In this document: one piece after another, positions 42,870-50,760 of the stretch | How positions within the stretch are numbered: position 1 is the first letter of the stretch | How the letters are laid out: each line of letters begins with the position of its first letter | Assembly: GCF_001263205.1 (NCBI RefSeq) | Contig: NZ_CP012333.1 | Location: 10,769,501 to 10,833,500, forward strand | DNA from: Labilithrix luteola | GTDB lineage: Bacteria; Myxococcota_A; Polyangia; Polyangiales; Polyangiaceae | DNA length: 64,000 nt | Direction of reading: 5' to 3' | Notes under the pieces: model-generated | The model's database searches: none | Seen by the model: only the letters and a program-made list of their open reading frames with translations | What the model was told of the DNA's origin: nothing | Made by a program: the position numbers and the translations under genes

Positions 42870-43682
42870 GTGACCGAACACTTCCGCACGCCGCTCGAGT
42901 TGCTCTTCGAACGAACCGATCTGCCTCGCTTCGCATTGCCCGCGAAGCTCGCCGAGGCGTACGGCGGTGGGCTCGGATTCGCCGAGCCATGCGTCGTCGC
43001 GAACTTCGTCGCGTCCGTCGATGGCGTGGTTGCCCTCCCCGGCGAGAGCGAGTCCGGTCACATCGTCAGCGGCGGCAGTGACGCCGATCGGTTCGTCATG
43101 GGCATGCTTCGCACGTGCGCCGACGTGGTGATGGTCGGCGCCGGAACGTTCCGCAAAGCGGGCGACGACCGCTTCGATGCCGCGTCCATCTACCCCGCAG
43201 GCGCCGCGCTCTTCGCCGAGGCCCGGCGCGCGCTCGGGTTGTCGGAGAGACCTCGCTTCGCCGTCGTCACCGCCTCGGGCAACGTCGATCCGAAGAGCCC
43301 AGCCCTCGAAAACGGACTCGTCGTCACCACGGCACGAGGTGAAGCGGCACTTCGTCCGATCGCGTCGTCGACCACCGAGATCGTCGCGCTCGCCTCTCAG
43401 AGGCTCGACGTGCGCGACGTGGTGGCGCTCCTTCGTGACCGAGGCGCGCGCGTGATTCTCTCCGAAGGCGGCCCATCGCTCTTCGGCGAGCTCGTGGCCG
43501 CGGGCATGCTCGACGAGCTCTTCGTCACCACCTCCCCCACGCTCTTCGGCCGCTTCCCCAACGACGGGCGCAAGTCGCTCGTCAGCGGGAGCGACCTCGG
43601 CGGCAAGCCTCTCGAGCTCCTCGGCCTGAGGCGCGACGGCTCGCATCTCTTCTCGCGCTACGCGGTGCGCGAGAAACGCTGA
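42870..43682 (+). CDS. RibD C-terminal/dihydrofolate-reductase-like domain protein
   Basis: 270 aa from GTG 42870. It matches the RibD C-terminal family: ANFVASVDGVVAL near 46, GGSDADRFVMGMLRTCADVVMVGAGT (split here as GSDADRFVMGMLR and DVVMVGAGTF, ~72-95), and LSEGGPSLFGELVAAGMLDE near 200. This family reduces pyrimidinone intermediates of riboflavin synthesis or acts as a stand-alone NADPH reductase. No deaminase domain is present and no other riboflavin gene is adjacent, so the exact substrate is uncertain. It converges on the kinase gene with three bases between the stops. Confidence 0.85.
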   Translation: MTEHFRTPLELLFERTDLPRFALPAKLAEAYGGGLGFAEPCVVANFVASVDGVVALPGESESGHIVSGGSDADRFVMGMLRTCADVVMVGAGTFRKAGDDRFDAASIYPAGAALFAEARRALGLSERPRFAVVTASGNVDPKSPALENGLVVTTARGEAALRPIASSTTEIVALASQRLDVRDVVALLRDRGARVILSEGGPSLFGELVAAGMLDELFVTTSPTLFGRFPNDGRKSLVSGSDLGGKPLELLGLRRDGSHLFSRYAVREKR

Positions 43683-43685
43683 CGC

Positions 43686-45737
43686 TCAGGCGAACGAAAG
43701 GAGCCGCGCAGCGACGAGGATCTCGACGGCGCGGAGAACGTCGCCCGGCGAGAGCTCACCCGCGGCCGTCGTCGCCTTCAGGAGATCGCGGAGCGGCCTC
43801 GGCTGCGTAAGCATCGCGCGCACCATCTCGACCGTGGGCGGCCACGTCATCGCCATGAGCGGGGCGATGTCGGGCGTCTCACGTACCGGCACGAGCGTGC
43901 GATGCAGCTTCGGGCGGTACTCGTCCAGCGGCGCCTCACCTGGCTTGGCCGCCTCGAGACCGGCGAGCATCAGCGCCGGCAGCTCGAGCTCCAGCGGGAA
44001 CTCGACGTGCGGTGCGTCTTGCCCGCGATAGAACGTGACGGTGCCGCCGTTCCACAAAAAGAGGTCGGCGACGCGATCGCGCCCTTGTTCGCGGATCGCG
44101 CGGAAGATGTCGACCGGCCCGACGAGGCCCATCGAGATGAGCGTGTCGCCCATGCGCCCGCTGTAGCGAGGCAGCACAGCGAGCGCGAGATCGAGCTCGG
44201 CGCGTTCGAGCTTCCCGCGACGCACGAGATACTCACCGAGCAACTCACTCGCGTTGCTCGAGGCGACGTGATGGAGCTTGCCGTTCGTGAAATAGAGCTC
44301 CTTGCGACCACTCTCACCCGACTCGTCGGATCGCTCGGCGAAGAGCACGCCCGACTCGCTGTTCACGAACAGGCGCATCAGCGTCTGGAGCAGCGAGACC
44401 TCGCCGATGTGGTGCAGGAAGTCCGGCGAGCCGGGGCCGACGAGCTGATTCGTGATGGCTGTGGTGACCGGGAAGAAGCGCACGAGCTCCTCGATCTGTT
44501 CGACGAGCTGGAAACCGCGACCGACGAAGTCGACCTTGTCACCGCGCTGCACCTGGCCGGTGGCGAGCGCCTCCATCAGACGCGCGAACGCCCAAGGCCC
44601 GAGCTTCTCGCCATTCGCCTTCTGCACGAACGACGGCACGATCTCGTAGCGCTCCGTCTTCGCCTCGAACTCGACGTCGTAGTCCATGGCGTCGGGAATG
44701 CTCGACGGCGTCTCCGACACGGCGAAATCGGGCGGCGGATTGGCAGCGCGCGACGCACGCAGATTGCGCACGCTCTCGCGCACGGCCTTGAGCTGGTCGG
44801 ACGACGACGCGGACTGCACCCACTTCACGCGCGCGGCAATCTCGCGCGTGGCGAGGCGCGGATCGGCCTCGAACGGTGAGAGGGCCGCGGAGAACTCCGT
44901 CGCGCTCTCGTATCGCTTGGCGGGATCGCGTGAGAGGCCGCGCGACATGACCTCGAAGAGTCCCGGCGGAAGGCGGCTCTTGATGTCGACGAGCGCATCG
45001 ATGCGGCAGTCGCGAATCGCCAAGAGGACCGCGAGCTGTCCGCCGCCCGGAAAGAGCGGGCGATTCAGGAACATCTCGGCGAGGACGGTGGCCAGACTGA
45101 AGAGGTCGGCGCGATGATCGGCGGTCTCGCCGGCGACCTGCTCCGGAGCCAGGTAGCCGAACTTGCCCTTGAGCACGTGGCCGACTTCGCTTCGCAGCGT
45201 GGCTCGCGTGGTGGAGCGCGCGATGCCGAAGTCGCCGAGCTTCACCGTGCCGTCTTTCGACAGGTAGATGTTCGACGGGCTCACGTCACGGTGGACGATG
45301 CCGAGCGAACCGCCCGACGTCGAATCACGTGCAGCATGCACACTTTCGAGCGCCGCGAGGACACGACGCGCGATGTAAATCGACACACCGATCGGCAGGA
45401 GCTCGTCTTCCTGGCGCAAGCGGCGAAGCAATCGATAGCCGTCGACCCCGTCGATGTACTCCATCGCGAGGTACGGCTCGCCCTTCTCGTCGACACCCGC
45501 GTGGAAGACGGTGACGACGTTCGCGTCCCTGACGGCGGCGTGCAGTCGCGCCTCGCGCTCGAACATCGTTCGCCCTTCGTTCTCGGAGGCGAAGTGCGGA
45601 AGCAGGCGCTTGACGACCAAACGATCAGGAAGTCCCGTGTCGGGCACGGCAGGCCGCGCGAGGTAGACCTCCGCCGTACCGCCCACGGCGATGCGAGCGT
45701 CGAGGTAGAAAGGGCCGAAGCGGAACGGGGCGGACAT
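43686..45737 (-). CDS. Ser/Thr kinase with C-terminal DUF4388-like region
   Basis: 683 aa. The kinase domain (~8-285) has VGGTAEVYLA (glycine loop, ~18), VVKRLLPHF (Lys ~44), HRDVSPSN, DFGIARS and APEQ, all intact. After a ~130-residue linker, residues ~400-600 contain a DUF4388-type (PATAN) region: the LFVNSESGVLFAERSDESG block, GKLHHVASSNASELLGEYLV and a following helix block. DUF4388 domains occur widely with signalling proteins in deltaproteobacteria. No transmembrane helix is apparent, so it should be cytoplasmic. The likely partner phosphatase in the window is the PP2C gene, but this is not shown by linkage. Confidence 0.9.
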   Translation of the reverse strand: MSAPFRFGPFYLDARIAVGGTAEVYLARPAVPDTGLPDRLVVKRLLPHFASENEGRTMFEREARLHAAVRDANVVTVFHAGVDEKGEPYLAMEYIDGVDGYRLLRRLRQEDELLPIGVSIYIARRVLAALESVHAARDSTSGGSLGIVHRDVSPSNIYLSKDGTVKLGDFGIARSTTRATLRSEVGHVLKGKFGYLAPEQVAGETADHRADLFSLATVLAEMFLNRPLFPGGGQLAVLLAIRDCRIDALVDIKSRLPPGLFEVMSRGLSRDPAKRYESATEFSAALSPFEADPRLATREIAARVKWVQSASSSDQLKAVRESVRNLRASRAANPPPDFAVSETPSSIPDAMDYDVEFEAKTERYEIVPSFVQKANGEKLGPWAFARLMEALATGQVQRGDKVDFVGRGFQLVEQIEELVRFFPVTTAITNQLVGPGSPDFLHHIGEVSLLQTLMRLFVNSESGVLFAERSDESGESGRKELYFTNGKLHHVASSNASELLGEYLVRRGKLERAELDLALAVLPRYSGRMGDTLISMGLVGPVDIFRAIREQGRDRVADLFLWNGGTVTFYRGQDAPHVEFPLELELPALMLAGLEAAKPGEAPLDEYRPKLHRTLVPVRETPDIAPLMAMTWPPTVEMVRAMLTQPRPLRDLLKATTAAGELSPGDVLRAVEILVAARLLSFA

Positions 45738-45982
45738 GCCTAGCGAGCGGGAACGGAGCTGGAGCGACGATCGAGAACAACACGCGCAGCGAACGCGCCA
45801 TGAGCCGCTCGAGATCAGCGAGCGATCACGCAGGGATCACGAAAACGCGAGTGCGAAAAGCGAGCATGAACCCGAGCGACGAAAGCCGACGACGCAAACA
45901 TTCCCGGGCGCTGCCCGAAAGGTTAGCGATATCCGGGCGCTATGTCACCAACCCTGGAACCGTCGATGGTAAGGTGGCGTCC
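45738..45982. other. Divergent intergenic region (kinase / cytochrome)
   Basis: About 245 bp that must contain promoters for the kinase (minus) and the tetraheme cytochrome (plus). No convincing -35/-10 pair, palindromic operator or hairpin with a T run was identified. The open frame from 45800 through this interval to the cytochrome gene looks non-coding. Confidence 0.4.
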
Positions 45983-47620
45983 GTGACCCGGCCCGTCCTC
46001 TTTCTGCTCCTTTGCCTGCAGATCGCGGCACTCTCGTTCTGCCTCTGTGCGTGCGAAGGCTGCCGGACTCCGAAGCCTTCGAATCCCGAGGCCTCGACGT
46101 CTGCAACCGACGAACCGCCGACCGCGCGCCTGTTTCTCGTGTCCGACCTTGCGGGCGCCCTGGAACCATGTGGGTGCGTCAAAGACCAGCTCGGCGGGAT
46201 GGACCACTTCGGCGCGCTGGCCGCCAAGGAGCTGCCGAAGGCCAAGGCGACCGGCGTGCTCGCAGCGGGCCCGCTGTTCTTCATGGACATGGAGCTGCCT
46301 GCCGACCGCCGCTCGCAGGAGATCGCCAAGGCCGCGACGATCGCGGGGTCGCTGAAGACGACGAACCTCCTCGCCTTCGCGCCCGGCCGTAACGAGTGGG
46401 CCGGAGGCGCGCCGGAGCTCGAGAAGCTCAAGACCGAGAGCGGTGCAGCCATGCTCGCGGCCAACGTCACCGGGGCGCCGGCAGCGGGCAACTGGGTGGT
46501 CAAAGACGTCGGGGCGCTGAGACTCGGCATCATCGGCGTCGCCGCGCCGGACAAGGCGAAGGTTGCGCTCGAGGGCGTAACCTCGCAGGCTCCCGCCGAT
46601 CAGGTGCGCGCCGGCATCGAAGCCCTGAAGAAGGAGGGCGCACAAGCCATCATCGCCCTCGCGGCCGTCGGACGCGGAGAAGCGAAGCGCATCGCCGACG
46701 TGAATCCGGAGCTCCTCGCCATCGTCGTCGGCTCGACGGGCGGCGGAGGCGACGCGAACACGAAAGCTCCGCCCGCCGAGCGCATCGGCGACGTGCTCGT
46801 GATCGAGACCGCCAACCACCTGCAGACCGTCGGCGTGCTCGACCTCTACGTGCGTGACGGCAACGGCCTGATCAAGTTCGCCGACGCGACGGGCATCGAG
46901 CGCACGAAGAAGCGCGAGGAGCTCTCGGCACGCATCGATGATCTGCGCGCGCGCATCGCCACGTGGGAGAACGACAAGACCGTCGACAAGCGAGACATCG
47001 ACGCACGCCGCGCCGACGTCGCCAAGCTCGAAGCCGAGCGCGCTGCACTCGACAAGACGGCTCCTCCGGCGACGGGCAGCTTCTACCGCTACGCGATGCG
47101 CGACGTTCGCGACAACGCCGGGGCGGACGAGGCCGTGAAGGCGCAGATGACTGCATATTACAAGTACGTGAACGACCACAACAAGGTGGAGTTCGCGGAC
47201 CGCAAGCCGAAGCCGCCGGAGAAGGGCCAGCCCGGCTACGTCGGCGTCGACGTCTGCACCAACTGCCACGAAGAGCCGCGCGCCGTCTGGGACAAGACGC
47301 GGCACGCGCACGCTTACGTGACGCTCTCGGACCAGTTCAAGGAATTCAACCTGGATTGCGTGAGCTGCCACGTGACCGGCTACGATCGTCCGGGCGGCAG
47401 CACCGTCACGCACGTCAACGACCTCAAAGACGTGCAGTGTGAGGTCTGCCATGGTCCGGGCTCGCTCCATGCCGCGAAGCCGGACAAGGTGAAGATTCCG
47501 GTGGCTCACCCGCAGCCCGACATGTGCCTCTCGTGTCACCATCCCCCGCACGTCCACGAGTTCGACGCGAAGGCAAAAATGGCGGAAATCCTGGGTCCGG
47601 GGCACGGCATCCGGAAGTAG
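45983..47620 (+). CDS. Tetraheme c-type cytochrome with nucleotidase/metallophosphatase-like domain
   Basis: 545 aa from GTG 45983, AAGGTGG upstream. The lipoprotein-like N-terminus ends in LCACEGC. Residues ~55-300 resemble the 5-prime-nucleotidase/metallophosphatase fold (FLVSDLAGALEPCGCVKD, LGGMDHFGALA). A coiled coil (~305-370) leads to a cytochrome c554-type C-terminus with four CXXCH hemes at 425, 459, 486 and 515. The protein should be exported and heme-loaded outside the cytoplasm. The catalytic metal residues of the first domain are only partly evident. It heads the 46-53 kb cytochrome cluster. Confidence 0.85.
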   Translation: MTRPVLFLLLCLQIAALSFCLCACEGCRTPKPSNPEASTSATDEPPTARLFLVSDLAGALEPCGCVKDQLGGMDHFGALAAKELPKAKATGVLAAGPLFFMDMELPADRRSQEIAKAATIAGSLKTTNLLAFAPGRNEWAGGAPELEKLKTESGAAMLAANVTGAPAAGNWVVKDVGALRLGIIGVAAPDKAKVALEGVTSQAPADQVRAGIEALKKEGAQAIIALAAVGRGEAKRIADVNPELLAIVVGSTGGGGDANTKAPPAERIGDVLVIETANHLQTVGVLDLYVRDGNGLIKFADATGIERTKKREELSARIDDLRARIATWENDKTVDKRDIDARRADVAKLEAERAALDKTAPPATGSFYRYAMRDVRDNAGADEAVKAQMTAYYKYVNDHNKVEFADRKPKPPEKGQPGYVGVDVCTNCHEEPRAVWDKTRHAHAYVTLSDQFKEFNLDCVSCHVTGYDRPGGSTVTHVNDLKDVQCEVCHGPGSLHAAKPDKVKIPVAHPQPDMCLSCHHPPHVHEFDAKAKMAEILGPGHGIRK

Positions 47621-47726
47621 GGCATCCGCATCGGAGCCAGATCGCAGGGAGCCTCAAAGAAGTACCGCGAAGGGACTCGGCGCAGGCAAAGGCATCGAAT
47701 CTCGTCGTCGCCCGTCTAATCGAACG

Positions 47727-47772
47727 GGCCAGTGTCCTTTCCCCACATGCTCGTAAGGGATTGTCACTGGCC
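47727..47772. repeat. Long-loop inverted repeat between cytochrome and YceI genes
   Basis: GGCCAGTG at 47727-47734 is repeated as CACTGGCC at 47765-47772, perfect over 8 bp with a 30-nt loop. It lies in the ~240 bp gap after the tetraheme cytochrome. It could be a weak transcript end or a processing hairpin that separates this gene from the YceI gene. No T run follows it. Confidence 0.4.
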
Positions 47773-47862
47773 TTGATGGGAATCGACGATTAGTCCCTAC
47801 ACTGCTCGCGGCCGGTCGCTCTTGGGCACCGGTCATGAGTCCTTCTACGAGGAGCCTCCCGC

Positions 47863-48417
47863 ATGCGTCTTGCTCGCCTCGCTCGTTACGCCCTGGTCCC
47901 CGCTGCGTTCGCCCTCACCTTCGCCTCCGGCGACGCGCTCGCCAAGCTCGCCAAGGGTGGCGACGCGAACGTCTCGTTCACGGCCACCGGCCCCGGCGGA
48001 CTCAAGATCGTGGGAACGACGAGCGACCTTCAGGTCGCCGACGGCGACAAGGTCGTCGTGACCGTGCCGCTCAAGAACCTCGATACGAAGATCGAGCTGC
48101 GCAACAAACACATGCGCGACAAGTATCTCGAGGTCGACAAGTATCCCGACGCCGTTCTCACGGTCGCGCGCAGCGAGGTGAAGGTTCCGCAGTCCGGTGA
48201 GGTCTCCTCCGAAGCCAACGGAACGATGAAGATCCACGGCAAGGAGAAGAACGTGCGGATCAAGTACACGGCGAAGCGTAACGGCGACAAGATCGGGGTC
48301 ACGGGCAACGTGCGCCTCGACATCGACGATTACGGCATCGAGAAGCCATCGTTCATGGGCGCGACCGTCAAGCGTGACGTCGACGTCGCTGTCTCGTTCG
48401 TCGTTTCCGATACCTGA
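47863..48417 (+). CDS. YceI-family exported protein
   Basis: 184 aa with a strong GAGGAG eight bases before the ATG. A signal peptide ends near SGDALA (~28). The remainder has the YceI/lipocalin-like pattern: NVSFTATGPGGLKIVGTTSD (~36-55), KNLDTKIELRNKHMRDKYL (~72-90), KIHGKEKNVRIKYTA and DIDDYGIEKPSFMGATV near the end. YceI proteins bind polyisoprenoids or quinones in the periplasm. Its location between cytochromes makes a quinone-related role plausible, as an inference. Confidence 0.9.
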   Translation: MRLARLARYALVPAAFALTFASGDALAKLAKGGDANVSFTATGPGGLKIVGTTSDLQVADGDKVVVTVPLKNLDTKIELRNKHMRDKYLEVDKYPDAVLTVARSEVKVPQSGEVSSEANGTMKIHGKEKNVRIKYTAKRNGDKIGVTGNVRLDIDDYGIEKPSFMGATVKRDVDVAVSFVVSDT

Positions 48418-48447
48418 CGTCACCACCACCGATTTCGAGGTTCGAAG

Positions 48448-49047
48448 ATGTGGCAGAAGCTTCTCCTTGCTTGCGCCCCCGTTGGAGCGCTCCTCTTCAT
48501 TGCGTGCTCGAGCTCCTCGACGACGACGCAGACGCCCTCGGCGTCGGGCGACACGGACTCGGGCACGCCTCCCGGAACGGATGACGGCGACGGCGACGAT
48601 GCCGGCAAGGTCCCCACCGGCCAGGTCGTGTGCACCAGCGGCAAGAAGTGGTCGTCGCCGGAACGTGGCGTGAAGATGAACCCGGGTTTGGCGTGCATCG
48701 CGTGCCACTCGTCGACGACCAAGGAAGGTCCGATTCTCCAGATCGGCGGCACGGTCTTCCCGACGTTCAACGAGGAGGACTACTGCTACGGCATCGACGG
48801 CACGAAGGACGACGTGAAGGTCGTCATCACCGACGCCGACGGTACCGAGCACGAGCTGCCGGTGGGGCCGACGGGGAACTTCTCGGCCCTCGTGACGGAC
48901 GCGACGATCAAGATGCCGATCCACGCCAAGGTGGTCGCCAACGGTCAGGAGCGCGTGATGCAGGCCGAGCAGACCACCGGCGACTGCAACAGTTGCCACA
49001 CGGAAAAAGGCAAGAACGGCGCGCCGGGCCGGATCACCACTCCCTGA
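48448..49047 (+). CDS. Diheme lipoprotein cytochrome
   Basis: 199 aa. Lipobox LLFIAC (C20) followed by a Ser/Thr/Asp/Gly-rich linker (residues ~21-52). Two heme-binding CXXCH motifs, CIACH near 83 and CNSCH near 180, flank a beta-rich domain (GGTVFPTFNEEDYCYGIDG, TDADGTEHELPVGPTGNF). It should be a membrane-tethered electron carrier of the periplasm or outer membrane. It starts 30 bp after YceI and ends 35 bp before the barrel gene, so these genes probably form one operon. Confidence 0.8.
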   Translation: MWQKLLLACAPVGALLFIACSSSSTTTQTPSASGDTDSGTPPGTDDGDGDDAGKVPTGQVVCTSGKKWSSPERGVKMNPGLACIACHSSTTKEGPILQIGGTVFPTFNEEDYCYGIDGTKDDVKVVITDADGTEHELPVGPTGNFSALVTDATIKMPIHAKVVANGQERVMQAEQTTGDCNSCHTEKGKNGAPGRITTP

Positions 49048-49082
49048 CCGCCCTGACCGCCGCCTAGCGAAGTCGAAAAGTC

Positions 49083-50279
49083 ATGTTTCAGCGCGTCTTC
49101 CCCAAGTGGGCACTGGCGTTCGTGGTCCTCATCGGGACCTTTCTCTGGGGGAGCGTTGCTTCCGCGTATCCGTGGATGATCCGCCACGAGTACACGGGGT
49201 GTTCGCAGTGTCACGTCGATCCGGCGGGCGCGGGACTTCTCACCCTCTACGGCCGCGCGCAGAGCGAAGTGCTCCTTCGCACGCACTACGGCACGCAGGA
49301 GGGTGAGGAGAACCCCGAGCTCGGTGGCTTCATGTTCGGCCTCGTGAAGCTGCCCGAGCAGGGCGTTCGCGCGCAGGTCGACGGGCGAACGCTCTTGCTC
49401 CACACCAAGCCGCCGAATGCTCCGGCCGTCAATCGCCTCATCATCATGCAGGCGGATGCGCAGGCGGGCGTCGAGCTCGAACACTGGCGCGCGTCAGCCT
49501 CGGTCGGATACATCCACGAGGGCGCGCAAGCGGCATCGATCACGCGCGGCGATAACGACCGGCTCATCTCCCGCCAGTACTGGGTCGGAGGTAGCTTTGG
49601 CAAAGACGACGAGTTCATGGTGCGCGGCGGCCGCATGAACCTGCCGTACGGCCTGCGCATGTACGAGCACACGCTCTGGGTACGAAGCGCGACGAAGACG
49701 GACATCAACGACGGCCAGCAGCACGGCGTGTCGTTCGCGTATACGGGCGAGAAAGCCCGCGCGGAGATCATGGCCGTCGCCGGCAACTTCCAGATGAGGC
49801 CGGACGACGTGCGCGAGCGCGGGTACTCGGCTTACGGCGAGCTCGTGCTTTCGCCTCGCGCGACCGTCGGCGTGAGCAGCATGATCTTGCACACCGACTA
49901 CGATCTCGTGGAGCGAGAGTCCTCGTTCCGGCAAGCGCACGGCATCTTCGCGCGGGCTTCACCAGCCAAGCCGGTCGTGATCCTCGCCGAGGCCGACTGG
50001 CTCATCAAAAATCCGAAGTCCTCGGTCATGCAGACGGGACCGGCGGCGATGCTGCAGGTCGACGTCGAGCCCGTCCAGGGCGTCCACGTGATGGCCACGG
50101 GAGAGCTGCTCGATCAGACGTTCGCGCGCACGGCTCCATCGTACGGAGCATGGCTCTCTTCGCAGTGGTTCTTCCTCCCGCACGTCGACGTACGCGTCGA
50201 CGCGATCTGGCAGAGCATGGACTCGACGTCACGCATCGAGGTCGTCTCGCTCCTGGGGCAGTTGCATGTCTTCCTCTGA
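49083..50279 (+). CDS. Outer-membrane beta-barrel protein with N-terminal heme motif
   Basis: 398 aa. A signal peptide ends near VASA (~27). A single heme-c site CSQCH lies at 40-44 in a short N-terminal segment (HEYTGCSQCHVDPAGAG). The remainder is built of alternating amphipathic strands, typical of a porin (RQYWVGGSFGKDDEFMVRG, YGELVLSPRATVGVSSMIL), and ends in a terminal hydrophobic strand (VVSLLGQLHVFL). No TonB plug is apparent. It may be an electron-conducting barrel in which the heme lies at its periplasmic mouth. Its 3' end overlaps the next gene by 14 bp. Confidence 0.75.
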   Translation: MFQRVFPKWALAFVVLIGTFLWGSVASAYPWMIRHEYTGCSQCHVDPAGAGLLTLYGRAQSEVLLRTHYGTQEGEENPELGGFMFGLVKLPEQGVRAQVDGRTLLLHTKPPNAPAVNRLIIMQADAQAGVELEHWRASASVGYIHEGAQAASITRGDNDRLISRQYWVGGSFGKDDEFMVRGGRMNLPYGLRMYEHTLWVRSATKTDINDGQQHGVSFAYTGEKARAEIMAVAGNFQMRPDDVRERGYSAYGELVLSPRATVGVSSMILHTDYDLVERESSFRQAHGIFARASPAKPVVILAEADWLIKNPKSSVMQTGPAAMLQVDVEPVQGVHVMATGELLDQTFARTAPSYGAWLSSQWFFLPHVDVRVDAIWQSMDSTSRIEVVSLLGQLHVFL

Positions 50280-50760
50280 TCGGTTCACGAAGCTCCTGGT
50301 CGCCGTCGCGACGCTCGTCGCGATCGACCTCTCGGCCTCGACCTCCGAGGCGACACCGGAGTTCCCGGGCGTCATCGCCAAGCACCTGGGCGTTGCCACG
50401 CCGGAATGTACGCTTTGCCATGTCGGCACACCCGGCTCGGGCACCGCGAATACGGCGTTCGCGAAGACGCTGCGGGCGCGCGGCCTCTTGCCTTACGACG
50501 ATGCCTCCCTCACGACCGCGCTCGACGCCATTTCGGCCGAGAACAAGGACAGTGACGGCGACGGAACGCCCGACATTCGCGAGCTCCAGGATGGGACGGA
50601 CCCCAACTCGGCGCCCGGCGATGGGTCGATCACCCCCGAATACGGCTGCGAGATCGGCCGTGGGTTGCGCGTCGACAGCACGGCAGGTGCCGTTCCAGCG
50701 CTGGCGTTCGTTCTTCTGTGGATGCTCCGCGTAGCCATCAAGCGCTACCGCGGGGCATGA
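50266..50760 (+). CDS. Monoheme protein with calcium-binding-like repeat and C-terminal anchor
   Basis: 164 aa, starting inside the end of the barrel gene. A signal segment (~8-24) precedes a CTLCH heme motif (48-52). An Asp-rich thrombospondin-type/EF-like repeat follows (DSDGDGTPDIRELQDGTDPN, ~95-114). The C-terminus has GC, a hydrophobic helix (VPALAFVLLWMLRVAI) and a basic tail (KRYRG), similar to MYXO-CTERM sorting signals, though with one Cys. It is probably anchored on the envelope. Its stop overlaps the regulator's start by ATGA. Confidence 0.72.
   Translation: MSSSDRFTKLLVAVATLVAIDLSASTSEATPEFPGVIAKHLGVATPECTLCHVGTPGSGTANTAFAKTLRARGLLPYDDASLTTALDAISAENKDSDGDGTPDIRELQDGTDPNSAPGDGSITPEYGCEIGRGLRVDSTAGAVPALAFVLLWMLRVAIKRYRGA

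Noticed and set aside
41571..43646. 691-residue minus-strand frame over the MCE and RibD-like genes
   Set aside because: Antisense shadow of two recognisable genes.
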